Shown here piece after piece: positions 37,800 to 49,110 of a stretch of DNA of 64,000 bases. Source of the stretch: Capillidium heterosporum (taxonomy: Eukaryota; Entomophthoromycota; Entomophthoromycetes; Entomophthorales; Capillidiaceae); contig WBMQ01000006.1 in the NCBI GenBank assembly GCA_016630905.1, forward strand, positions 868,001 to 932,000. The letters are read 5' to 3'. The notes beneath the pieces were generated by a model, which did no database searches, was not told where the DNA came from, and was given only the letters and a program-made list of their open reading frames with translations. Within the stretch, counting starts at the first letter, position 1. Each line of letters starts with the position of its first letter. The translations under genes and the position numbers were made by a program.

Positions 37800-38582
37800 T
37801 TATAATTTAGAATGTATTCTAGTGGATCTGCTCTTGAATTCACTATATGCTGCTGATGGATTTGTTGCCAAGTAAATTCCTTTAAAGAAATGTACTACTT
37901 GGTCTTTAGATGCTTTTGGCAACATCCATCTTTCATTGTTAACGTCTGATTGAAGTACTCTTTGGCTAAATCTTAGATCGAGTTTAATCTTTATCCAGTT
38001 GAGTGCAACTACGTGGTTGAATATATTAATGGTTCTATGTAGGTTATCGTAGTCTGAGCTATAGAAATCAAGTTTTAGTAGAATAATGATCATAGATGAA
38101 GAAGCAGGAATATCAGGACTAAAGGATAACTATAGACACCTCTAAAGTTAATAAGATTACCTAACCAAGTTAAATGCTTCTTCATCTTATAAACTACATT
38201 TTCGTTGGACCTTAGCTCGAAATTTTTCAAATAGATTGACACATCACATAATTATATTTTCAATAGAAACTGAATGAGGTTTAAAGCTGAAATGTTTGTT
38301 ATCTTTGCCATTCCTATAGTAAAGTTTTCGTAGAACATTGCATAGATTCCTGCGCGCTAAAGAATTCAACCAAGACACCTCATTCCTTTGGAATCTACTA
38401 GATATATTTGATACAATTTCCATAAAATCGAGAGTTGATGGCCGGGTCTTCAGTAAATATGGTGCATTTGAGACTAAGGGAGGTTGAAAATCGGGACTCG
38501 TGTGAAAAGCAGTTTTTGAATGAATCAATAGTAGCTTGATTGCAAGGTTTAAATGTTGATAGATTTGTTGACATTGAATCAT
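37800..38582 (-). pseudogene. Decayed gene fragment, possible transcription-regulator C-terminus
   Basis: Two minus-strand frames, 38244-38582 (112 codons) and 37800-38093 (97 codons), look coding by residue content. The first has IKLLLIHSKTAFHTSPDF and later SRFQRNEVSWLNSLARRN. The second has ALNWIKIKLDLRFSQRVL and DVNNERWMLP, matching the element at 11.5 kb. Between them the frame is lost: the stretch after SVSIENIIM reads well only in another frame. No start, zinc cluster or full domain was found on either side. The helical, Leu-rich pattern with SWL recalls the middle homology region of fungal zinc-cluster regulators, but this is an impression, not an identification. I call it a pseudogene with low confidence; a gene with unusual introns is possible. 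Confidence 0.35.
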
Positions 38583-39325
38583 GTAAAGTTGAACCTACCC
38601 TTCAAGTATTGTTTTCAAACATGAACTCAAAAGTGAATTTTTTGGTTTGATGGAATGCTTTTGAAGCATAAGAACTAATTCTACTCTTATCAGAAATAAA
38701 TGTCTCATAGCCTCCTGTGAGATGTACAAATACTAAATATTAATTAGGCTCAATGACATTTAATTCCAAACAAATTTGTTTGTACTGGAAATAGTTTTGT
38801 GCCAGAATAGCACATTGGTCATTAGCACTTCAAAAAATCGGAACTAAGCTATAGTTTTATTTGCAAAATCGTAAAGTTTAATCCATAGTTTCCTTGCTTG
38901 AAGAAACAGAGTTACTATATTGCTCCAAGTATACTATACTAGATCTGGTTTATAGACAAAATATACGAATTCCAAAATATTTCGAAAACACTCTCTTCAC
39001 TTTTATAAAGCTATATCTCAAATTATAGAATTACTACCATAGTCTATCGTATAGTCTGCTTTTCATTCTTTTGTTTGGATAATTTGGGTTGCTAGAGGAA
39101 TAATGGTGGTGGCTCAAATTGAAATTGCTCAAGCTGTTCTGAAGTAGCTAGTTTGAAGCTGCGTAGTTGACGATTGAAAATAGCCAAACTTTTACTGCTC
39201 AAAGTCAACTTAATTGAATGCAGGCAACTATATATTAGTGAAAGGCATCAGTGGTGAGGAAGCTAATTGTACATCAGCGTAACCAAATAGCTTATCTTTC
39301 AGAGTACAAAATTCAAACAGTAACA
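38583..39325. other. Intergenic
   Basis: About 0.74 kb upstream of the DUF2433 gene. An in-frame ATG at 39251 would add 25 residues to that protein but they are not conserved. Confidence 0.4.
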
Positions 39326-42224
39326 ATGCAAGGTAAGATTTACTACCATGTTAATGCATTACTCCAGGAAGTAGCTTTACATATATACTATACTGGTTTG
39401 ATACTTCATAAATATTCTTTTAACTTTTGTATTAACCAAATTCTCATTTTCTATCTAAATAGAATTACCAAATGGGAAATCTCGATTTAACAATCGAAAT
39501 AACGCCAAAAATTCAGCAAGCAGTATACCACAGGATCGATTACTTTGTGTTTCTAACGTCAATGGTATTTATTCAGTACATACTTTTGCTAAATTAGTTT
39601 TAGGCGATTTTACCAAATTGGAGGCACTTATCAAAAAAGTTAAGCCTACTGCAGTTTTACATACCGGTTGCTTTGGCTTTCTATGTAAGTCAAATTTCAA
39701 CATCCTTTCTAATACTTTCAAGCTTCCGAATCCATAGATCATCTAAGTGATAGGTAAGTTCCCCATTTACTATAGGTTTTAATTTATCTAGGCTTCTGGA
39801 GCATATGATCCGAAGCTCCACGTTGATATCTCCTCAGCGTAAAGACCTTCTGCTAACTTATCCTACTTCTCTCCTCAAAAAGGAGGTGAAAGTGGAGGAC
39901 CTATCCGAATTCCCCCTTTATTATTCTGGGAGCAGGAAGTTCTCAGTACCCATTTACACAACTTATGGTTCGACGGAGGATATCAAGATTTTAAATGAAT
40001 TTACCGAAAAGGAGCCAAATATCCACAATCTAAATTTCATTTACCCGGGAAATTCCAAGCTCCTTAAAGTTGGTTCCATATCGCTACGTCTTTTAGGCTT
40101 TGGGGGCGCTTTCCTTCGCCATAAGCTTTTCGACCATGGAAATTGTAAGTTTGATATTTTCTTCCAAAATGCTTACATTGATACAATTGTAGTTTCTGGT
40201 CCTATTTCTGGTGGAGAAGATGGGGTTTGGAGCACATTTATACAGCTAGGGGAGCTTATGGAGACTGCTCGATGCGTAATTGTATTTTTCAACACTCAGC
40301 TGACTTTTACAGGTTGAAAGGCCATCCGAAATCAGACTTTTGCTGTCTCACAGTAACCCATCTTCTGAGCCTGCGATTGCCCAATTGGCTTCAGCACTTA
40401 AGGTAGCTATACTATATGAGTTTCCCTTATTTACATTCTTCAGGCTGATTTCTCTTTCTTCCCAGGATACAAGTTCCACTATGCAACTGCCTATAACCAA
40501 TTTTCAATCAACGCTGACTTGAATGCCTATAAGAATCGATTGATTGAATCGGTGAATGACTTTACCGAACTCTGGTCAAAGGTGAAGCCCATCTTCGAGA
40601 AAAAGTTACAGTAAGGTTGTTTTGATTCTAATTATTTACATTATCCCAGTGAAAGCTATCACAAGATACTACGTATGTCAGAAGCCGTCTTTGAACAGTT
40701 GCCAGCTTCACCACAATCTGGAATTACGTCCACTGACCCGTACTTCATGGATTCCTGGCATTACTCTTTGCCTGACATAACAAATGGCCATGTGACTCTA
40801 AACATTCAAGGCACTACAGTTGGTTGTGAAACTTTTTCGAACGGTATCATTTTATAACTTTATACTTTTACTTATAAGCTAGGAATTGATTTTGCTTTCC
40901 GATCCTCCAACTCTCTTTCCCAAACTGAAAAAGCCACAAATGGAGCTGAACACCAACAGACTACCATTACTTCAAGCACTTCAAATGGTAAAGATTTGGT
41001 TTTTTCTGGTTCATGTCTCGACAATTTTCTTAAGCTATCACAATATTTATCCCTATTTATAACTGGTACTAATATAGTTTTTAGCCAATAAGAAAAGTAC
41101 TCCAAGAAGCCAAAGTGTCCAAGACGTGCATACTCAGAATGATGGTGATGAAGAGAAGAGCAGCAACATGAATTACAGCCAAAGTTTCGTAAGTGAATCG
41201 GCGCTCACCGAAAGCGACTACAACAACGATCAAAACCTGGACTGGGGTGATACAAGCAAGGAGGAGCCACTTATCACCTCCATATCTGATATCAAGATAC
41301 AGGGCCAGAATGAACACCAGAGATCCGACTATTCTCCCTCTGTTGAAGAATTCAGTCAAGACAATGACAAGAGCAAAGGCAGTGACAAAGACGACAGAAC
41401 CGAGTTAAGCACTGACGCCAGTATAAGCACCGAGTGTACTTTACCCTTTATCAATTTAATTTGTTCTAATGCATCAATTTATAGCTGGATGGCGGTTTTC
41501 GTTTGGGCCGGGCACGAAAGAAGTGGACTGGATCCGTCCATTGATCCACGATATCGACTTACCCACCTTTGAACCCAAGCTTCTGCTCATCGATGACAAC
41601 GATCGTCCCAACCCGGTCAAAGATATACCTATCGAGTTCATGATGTTCTTGAGTGTTCCCATCCTAATTGAACCCGACAACACTTTCTTCCACCTCTTTG
41701 ATGGCTTCTTGCACCAGGTACTTGTTTGTCTTACTCTCTGCCTAAATTATTTTGAAAATTAGATAGAGCGAATCTTTATTTTCCAACGCAACAAGATATG
41801 CTTTGTCGAAGTGAAGAAGGCTGAGTACCTAATGAGCCTGATTGATGGCATCGGCGGAAGGGTATTGTTTGCTAATAGATTTCCCAACTAATTTAAATTA
41901 CTGCTATTTAGTCCTACCACAATAGAATCGTTAAAACAGCACGTAAGCAATCGTTCGATGTACATCGACTAACAACTTTCTTTAGCTAAACGGAGCGAAC
42001 CTAACCATGGTTATAACCAGAACAACCGAATCCGACGCGGCAACGGCTACCGTGGCTACAACAAAGGCCGCCCTAGCCCCAATGAAGGTTTTCCCAGCAA
42101 GTTGAACATGACCCAGCAGCGTTGGGGCAACTTACGTTCCAAACTTCCTGGTCACTGGTCACGATCCCAACTGGAGCAATTGGAGCAACTGAATCCAAAA
42201 AATCTCCCGTCTCTTCACTTTTGA
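39326..42224 (+). CDS. DUF2433 calcineurin-like phosphoesterase-fold protein with C-terminal RNA-binding-like region
   Basis: Fifteen exons join with consistent phases to 716 residues. Residues from about 35 match the fungal DUF2433 family: VSNVNGDFTKLEALIKK, AVLHTGCFGF, then SSESIDHLSDRLLEHMIRSS, LSEFPLYYSGSRKFSVPIYT, YGSTEDIKIL, LRLLGFGGAFLRHKLFDHGN, GVWSTFIQLGELMETA and LLLSHSNPSSEPAIAQLASAL. The fold is that of metallophosphoesterases, but the usual metal-binding signature is poorly kept (TGCFGF where GDxxx is common), so activity is doubtful. A Ser/Asp/Glu-rich disordered stretch follows. The last about 200 residues contain KICFVEVKKAEYLMSLIDGIGGR, which resembles the RNP1 half of an RRM, then an Arg/Gly/Asn-rich tail. 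The first coding exon is only 7 nt, so the start is less sure than the rest. No biochemical function is established for the family to my knowledge. Confidence 0.8.
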
Positions 42225-43168
42225 TTTAGAGTATATTTTCATTTAATCTGCTTCTATTAAAGACTGGGTATTTTCATATAGTTATTTAGTTTTAGTTGGA
42301 TTGGACATGTTGGAGTGGGCTATTCATATAGATTTGCTATTGAGATATTCTCTAAAAATTTTTATTTGGAAGGTATCTAATACATAGACTATTTAACATT
42401 GGAGTTGTAGTTTTAGATATTAGAAACAAAGGACCATGAAATATTATAAAATATAGCCACAGAAGTAAAGTTTGCTTTATACTTCTTGCTACAATATCCT
42501 CATGAGGTAATAAGATTAAGACTGTTGTATCTAAAATAAAGCATTCCTAACAATCTTCAAATCGTCACTACTCTCTTACAATACAAAAATAGGATATCAA
42601 AGTATCTAATTTATCGACGATATAACTTATATGTAACTAAAGAGCTGATGGGTATATCAATTTTAGATACAATTACAAGCTTCTGAGAAAAATAATTTAC
42701 TCGAAGTTGTAAATAGCATTAAAATCACTATTTTTCATAGTTCTAATGATTACCAGTAAGATGCGCTTCCGCAACATCTACAGGATGCTTCCTATCGTGT
42801 AGATATAATAATATAAGACTATATAGTGTTGTTAGATGGGCTTAGGTTTTTATACTTTGAGATATATAATTAGTAAGAGAATAAGGTATTAGATAGTATG
42901 GCATCCAAAGAATTGAGCAGGGTTCGATAAATATATGCTACATTTCATATGTTCCAATTTCAGTTGAAAATGTTATGTTAATCTTGAACTAATATAAAAG
43001 CAATACCTGTGTACCTACGTATATAGATACTCATCAACAAAACTTGATAAACTGTCTTGAGCTAAAATTAAGATTATAAAAACGAACTTTATTAGATTGT
43101 GTGCAACACTAAAACAAGGAAAGCAGACTTTATGATAGATACCAGTCTACCAAATACAACATACGAGC
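42225..43168. other. Intergenic, convergent
   Basis: About 0.94 kb of AT-rich sequence between the DUF2433 gene and the small minus-strand gene. Nothing recognised. Confidence 0.5.
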
Positions 43169-43336
43169 TCAGTACTCTCTTTTAGATTTCTTCTTGGACA
43201 ATCCTGAATCATTTGAACTCGAGCTGGAGTTGTAGTATTCGTCCTGTTTAGCTGAAGACTTGCGACGCTTCGTATACTTGCCAACTTCGTAATGCGTGAA
43301 GAAGTAGCTGTTTTTAATCCACTGAACTAGACCCAT
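43169..43336 (-). CDS. Small basic hypothetical protein, 55 residues
   Basis: The frame starts MGLVQWIKNSYFFTHYEVGK and continues with Lys/Arg- and Ser-rich sequence ending in SKKKSKREY. The frame is open a little further upstream, but the first ATG is at 43336. The first 20 residues could form an amphipathic or short hydrophobic helix and the rest is disordered and basic. I do not recognise the family. Its GC content and codon choice stand out from the AT-rich flanks, which favours a real gene or the last exon of one; an upstream exon is possible. Small mitochondrial or ribosome-associated proteins can look like this, but that is only a guess. Confidence 0.45.
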   Translation of the reverse strand: MGLVQWIKNSYFFTHYEVGKYTKRRKSSAKQDEYYNSSSSSNDSGLSKKKSKREY

Positions 43337-44476
43337 TCCTTTTGCTGCTGACAATTGAAGTAGGTGCGACTTGAAATGAAAGAAAGGCTTGCGCCATTCG
43401 CTTGTATCTATCCATTTATATAGGCTTTGTTTATAGCTAATCAGCTTTTATTTTGGAGAAGTAGACCAATTAACTCGATATGTAATAATAGGGGTAGGTA
43501 TCACTTGATTCTGTTAACTCAAATTTCCAAGAGAACTTGGACCCGATGACTGCTTTTATAAACTTTTACAAATCAATTCATAAATGGTTGGTTGAGAGTA
43601 GTAGTTTTAAAGCATAGTTTTCGATCTAGATTGGTAAGCCTTCCATTTTAGTACTAAAAATAGATTGTTAACTAAAATAAGATTCGTTTTTAATTGGGAA
43701 TTGGTAACTGGAAAAATTGAGCACTGTAATTTGCCGATTCTCAGTATAAGGTTAGTCCAGACAATATTTTCATTAAAGTATAAAACAGGCTTCATTTGTT
43801 CCAAAGAATAGGTCACTTTTAATTGCTAAATAAATAAGCAGTATCCATTTTTTAGTGACTAAGCAAAAAATAATTCAATAAAAGTGCAAATTTATAATGG
43901 ACTAAATGTACACCCTTACTTTTATCGAAATTAAAGTATAAAGCGTATACGTAATTAAACTATTTCAAGTACATATATAATTAGAGCAGATCTAGAAAGT
44001 GTAGTCAATCGAGCCAACTATAGGTTTTAATTACCAAGCAGTTCCTAGATGAGCGGGTTTTAATCTTATAAGTAGCTGGTACTACCTTCACCATCAATGT
44101 ACTTCAAACAACTTATCATATAACAGAGCTATATACTTTAAATGAATTGGTAGTTTTCAAAGTGCTATTATGATTACCTAATATTGATGTATCTCGCATC
44201 ATCTAAATTAGATGATGAACAAATTATTAATTTAGGCGATGAAAGTGCATAGTTTGGTAAAAGGCAGTATTAGTTCAAATAATAGTAGCAGTAAGATTCA
44301 GTTATAAGGACTGGTTATAGCGCAAGTATACTCTGAATTTTCTATGTTGTTGACTATGTAGTTCTAGCTTTACAGTCATATAGATTGAAATAAACAACGC
44401 AGATGGTAAAGCAAACTTTTAAGTAGTATAAATTATAATCATCTTAGATATACAGCTCTCTACCTTGAACTTTTTA
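43337..44476. other. Intergenic
   Basis: About 1.1 kb, AT-rich. A minus-strand frame at 43607-43816 has no motif. Confidence 0.45.
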
Positions 44477-44820
44477 TTATAAAATATATAGTTTGGATTT
44501 GCTTAAGGTGTATAAAGCAGTAAACTTGGTATCGTAAAGATCGACTAAAGGAGCAGGGGAACCGAAAGGTTGATACGGTGCAGGTAAATGCTGGAGGTAA
44601 CATTCACAGTTATGTGTCAAGTAATAGATAGCTACGAACACTATATTTTTAGAACTGAAGTTCGAACGCCCATCCAATACACACCTTTTTACTATAGAAA
44701 ATCTCAAAGGAGTAGTGGATTTCCAAATTATTACTTGATGGGTTGAGACATATACTGTAAAGCAAAGGCTTACCCTAATGCACCATTGCCAAACATTGAT
44801 TTAAACTTATAGAAGACCAT
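44477..44820 (-). CDS. Uncertain small gene, two exons
   Basis: A possible model starts at 44820 (MVFYKFKSMFGNGALG), splices out an intron beginning GTAAGCC and continues with CVLDGRSNFSSKNIVFVAIYYL, then a Pro-rich stretch with HLPAPYQPFGSPAPLVDLYD, to a stop at 44477. The frame after the intron is open for 76 codons and its residue content is less AT-driven than the surroundings. I do not recognise the product. It could also be a decayed exon. Confidence 0.3.
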
Positions 44821-45036
44821 CTCAAATCTCAATACGTATAAGGTGTATCAGCGTTCTTATGTAAAGGAAAGGATTTGATTCAAGTAGTGGAGTCAAGTGT
44901 ATGATAAGCAGAAGGAAGGATAATGACTAAAAGTAAAAGAAAGTGGGAACGGTGTAAAGGGTGTAAAACATTTGAAATAGTAATAGAAAATGCAGAAGGA
45001 TGATAATGGACCAAGGTGGAGCTGGAGTCCAGGCTA

Positions 45037-46137
45037 TCAATATCTTTCATCATCACTAGAACGGTGACGATCCTCCTTCGACTTATCAAATGTTAAGTAA
45101 AGATAACCATATACATTCAATAGTTACCTTCTTCTTCTTCTTCTTTTTCTTCTTACGTTCACTTCTATCCATACGCTCAGTATCATCCCAACCTTCTACG
45201 TCGACGTCCACATCGTAATCTTCATGTTCCGATTTATGCTTCTTCTAGACAAAAGTACAAAAAGTTTAATAAAGACATGGTAAAGTCAATATTAGTTACC
45301 TTCTTCTTGGATTTACGTTCTGACCTAGAGGAATAGTTTTCTTCCAAGTCGTCGGTAACTTCGACTTCGACTTCAGACATAGAGTTGGAATTTTCAACCG
45401 TATCTACTTTTTCAAAGTAATGAATTAATACTATTTCATATAAAAAGTTACCTCTTCGATAAACAGGGAGTTTTACGGTTAGTGTAGTTTTAGGTAAGTC
45501 GAGCTCGTCCAAAGGAAGTTTATTGGAATCAGCTTGGAACTGTGCTAAGCTAGCTACATCAACCTACCAACACAGACTTTAGTTTATGGTTAGCAATTCA
45601 AATTGATTTACGTTGGGGGTGGGTCCGGCTCGAAGTTGGAACGCTTTAGTTAATTCTTCTGGTGAGAAAATTAAATTTTCGGTATCAAATTCGGGGCCAA
45701 ACAGCAACTCTTCAAAGTAATGTTCAGGTTCACAGTCCATCTCACCTAAATTCAAAAGTCAGCAATTAAAGTAAAGCTTAAATAAACGCTACCTAAATCT
45801 TTCAACATGGCAGAGTAGTTTTCAGGTATGGGCTCGGAACCTTCTACCGCGTTGCTGGTTGGGTTACTGGCCACGAATTTTTTGTATAATTTACTTAAGC
45901 CGAACTCATGGATCAAGTCTGAACTTGGGTCTAGGTGAAAGTCGGCTTCACCTTCTATACGATATAAATACTTTTTCACAAAGACAATTTACCTTCACTG
46001 ACATTGTCTCTCGTTTCAGTTTGTTCCAAACTAATTGGTTCTTCGACTGGGACTCCTTCAACTAGTTGAGGCCCCTGATCTTCAGCTTGTTTTTCATTAC
46101 CAGTAGCTGGATTGTCGTTGTTGATGTTCATAACCAT
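45037..46137 (-). CDS. MED19: Mediator complex subunit 19
   Basis: MED19 sits in the head/middle of Mediator and helps connect it to RNA polymerase II and activators. Seven exons: 45993-46137, 45793-45954, 45612-45745, 45452-45563, 45300-45406, 45128-45244 and 45037-45081; all phases close to 273 residues. After an acidic N-terminus comes SSDLIHEFGLSKLYKKFV, matching the human TNLITHYNLEQAYNKFC segment, then an acidic middle and LTKAFQLRAGPTPN, matching MLAGFRLHTGPLPE. The C-terminus has KKHKSEHE, a run of nine lysines and a short polar end, like the Lys-rich tail of metazoan and plant MED19. Similarity is modest but the order of the three marks is right. Yeast Rox3 is much more divergent. 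Confidence 0.75.
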
Positions 46138-46250
46138 AAATGCAAACTACCAATTTGACATGAAGTACTTGAAATTTAAGGCTTATATTTATTAGATGTT
46201 CGAATAGATATGTAAACTTTTGTTAGGTGAAGAAAACTAGAAATGATAGA

Positions 46251-46686
46251 TTAGTAAAAATCAGTTGAATTAAATTTCCAAATGATTTTCAGTTGGCTTA
46301 GTTTATTGGTTAAAAGTGAAGGATACTGGTATTGACAGCAAAGGAGCTTTGGGAGCAAGAAAATGTATACATTGACTTTAATAGTTGGAACTAAAGGGAA
46401 AGTAACTCCATATACAATAGGCCAGGGAATATGGGGCTGGAAATTGATATCCTTTGCAATACAGGCTATATTGCACTTCAAAGCAACTTGTACTTGAATT
46501 AACTCAGCTTGCGAGCATATACTTAATGGCTTTTCATCCAACATAACCTCGATGTTATTAACTGCATCTTAAAGTAAACCGTAATCATATCAACTAACTT
46601 TCAGTGGGACCAACATAGGATATAATAAATCTATCCTCAAAACCTTTTCCAAAAAGACCAATAAATACCTTCAACCCAATGCTCAT
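46251..46686 (-). CDS. Hypothetical protein, 134 residues, two exons
   Basis: Exons 46599-46686 and 46251-46567 join across a 31-nt interval (GTTAG...TTTAAG) in phase. The product begins MSIGLKVFIGLFGKGFEDRF and contains VNNIEVMLDEKPLSICSQAE and FQPHIPWPIVYGVTFPLVPT. The alternating hydrophobic pattern suggests beta strands, as in arrestin-like or other beta-sandwich folds, but no family signature is clear. Its end, VYIFLLPKLLCC and onward, is AT-rich and may instead be an unspliced intron. It lies 113 nt upstream of the MED19 start on the same strand. The intron is shorter than others here, which lowers confidence in the join. Confidence 0.4.
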
Positions 46687-46958
46687 TTTATCATGTAACT
46701 TTTAAATGTAAGGACTTAACCTCTCGTAAATTTATATTTATAATAAACTAGCAAGTAGCTGCTAAACCACACCATATGGTTGTAAAAATAACCTATCGAA
46801 TAATTCAAAATATATATCCAAGCACGCCTACTTCAATTCCAAACATAGGTGCACATTTTTATTTTTAAAATCAGCAACCATCAGTTTTAAATTTGATTTT
46901 GCTGAATTTACCTAAACTTAGCAACCAAAAGTCAAAGCTCAGCTTTCTTTAGATACTG

Positions 46959-48252
46959 ATGTCCACTTTGTTGCAGCTACCACTTGAGCTTTTAGAGAAA
47001 ATAATTAAAGAACTGGATAGGCAGGCATTAAACAAATTGAGCCTAGTCAACAAGTATCTTCAACAAGTAACTTTTAAATTCATCTTCAAAGATCTGCCCT
47101 TAAAGAAGTTGGAGATTTGGGAAAAGGACTGCAAGTGTAAAGAGGTGGAAGAATGCCCAACAAGAAAATTTATTAAAAAGTACAGAGCCTTTATCAAGTG
47201 CTCGAAGTTGATAAACAGCTGTTCAAAATTTTCGATAGACCTGTACGACAAGCTTATCCATTTCGAGGAATATATTACCAGTCGCAACCACTTTAGTTTC
47301 CTTTCAGACAAAGAGTTAGAAGGTTACCAAAATTTGACGATATATTCCATTGTAGTCAAGAATAATTTACCAGTCAACTATACGCCTATACTCCCAGTTT
47401 TACGTACAACTCAAGTACTTGAAACTGGAAATCAACTCTTCATTGCACTCCCCTTTGAAGTTGTTCCAAAGTTCAACTTTAACACACCTATCTTATACCT
47501 CTTTGTATATTGGGGAATCCGTCTTACATGAAGTTCGACTTAATTTTCCAAATTTAAAGTATTTAGATATTGAGGAGGATGAGGTAAATAGTTTAATACG
47601 ACCGTTCCCAGTTTTCGACAACTTGTCTAGCTTGTGTTGTTCCCTTTACGATATTCAACCAGCTTGGTATATTAGGTACTTTACTGACCCTCAATTTTGG
47701 CCCAATTTACAGTCCTATCGGCTTTATACCGACTACTTTGACTTGATGGATCTTCGAGGAAGTTGGCCAAACCTCATATCTTTGAACTCGTACTTCTCTG
47801 CGTTGAACCAATCTATCCAACTTGAAGGTTTAGTCAATTTGACCACTTTGAATGTACATATATTTAACAACACTGAGGAATTCATCCCAATTGTATTTTC
47901 TACTTTGGTAAGCTTGAAGAAATTATACATCCACGGGAACATTCCTTCCGATATATTCGATTTTGAACATAGCTTAAGGTTGCAAAGGTTTCATCTCAGA
48001 TATATTACCAACTTTAGGTTAGCTTTTTTGACTTTTATATCCAAGCTGATTGAGTGCCGTAGTTTCAACTTCAAGTGGTACTCTGGATTAAAGGATAGGG
48101 ACTTGCCTAATGACCTGAAAGAAATAACTACGTTTCCCAATCTGTTGGATTTACATTTGGAAAATCCTCCTCAAAACCTCGATGTTTGGATGAGAGGTAG
48201 GGCACCTTTAGTTAGTTTCGTCAATCCTATAAATCCAAAAGAACCTTGTTGA
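46959..48252 (+). CDS. F-box protein with leucine-rich region, apparent 1-nt frameshift
   Basis: The N-terminus LLQLPLELLEKIIKELDRQALNKLSLVNKYL is a clear F-box, which binds Skp1 and recruits substrates to SCF ubiquitin ligases. After it comes a long leucine-rich region with irregular repeats (LTHLSYTSLYIGESVL, FPNLKYLDIEEDE, LVNLTTLNVHIF, LVSLKKLYIHGNI), probably the substrate-binding surface. The first frame, 46959-47531, and the second, 47419-48252, overlap, and similarity of style passes from one to the other near 47415-47425 (RTTQVL then KLEINSSLHSP). One extra base in GTACTTGAAACTGG explains the shift. With it the product stops early at 190 residues; without it the protein would be about 430 residues. 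No intron is apparent. It may be a sequencing error or a recently damaged gene. Confidence 0.75.
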
Positions 48253-49110
48253 TGTATATAGTACGTGATCTACACGTACTTAAGTATAATGGAATGCATA
48301 GTAAACTATATCATCTATAAGTTGATAGTTTGGATTTTTATACTAGCAATTCAATTGATTTTTAAGCTTAACTATATATATCTTTAACTTAATTTAACTT
48401 TGAAGAATATATTTTTTAACACTAAGCTGCTTTTTTACATCAGCTATTGGCTTCAAGGCTGGAGCTTACTATGAGTTTTCGATTTAGTAGACTCAACAGT
48501 GCTGTATTTTATAACAATAGGCGAAATTTTAAATAGGTTTAGAGACAAAGGCAATCTATACTTTACAATTGAAGTGATCAAGGTGATATAGAGTTGGTAT
48601 CAACAAAGCACTTGAAATCTATCTTATATAATTATTTATTTGGTAACGAGACGTATTTGAACACGAAGAGTATCCGCTGGAGAAGAAGCTTGCTAGGGGT
48701 ACATGACAATGATGTTGATCAATGAAATATCCAAATATATTTGTAAGCTGGGTTACTATTGAAGGCAGCCACATTGGGATATCAACTGTCGTTACTGCTT
48801 ATTACATATAAATCGTAATTATATTCCTATATAGATTCTAACACGCAAACCCATCTATCGATTACTATACATATCTTCCAACAAAGCAACATCTACTGGA
48901 TCCCGGACCAAATCCACTATTTTTAGCCAAGAACACTAATTCCTTACGATTTCCACTTTTTCAATCCAAACATTCAAACTCTACCAATCAAACTCCTACA
49001 AAAAAATAAAACCCACAAACCAGCTTAAAAATATAGATTCCAACAAATACTTCCCAATTTGGATTCTTGGAACATTACGACTGTACTTTACAGGATCACA
49101 TGTTTAGTAC
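48253..49110. other. Intergenic
   Basis: AT-rich sequence downstream of the F-box gene. Nothing recognised. Confidence 0.45.

Noticed and set aside
42920-42945. GGTTCGATAAAT, tRNA T-loop-like
   Set aside because: No complementary arm follows and no A box or acceptor stem can be placed around it.
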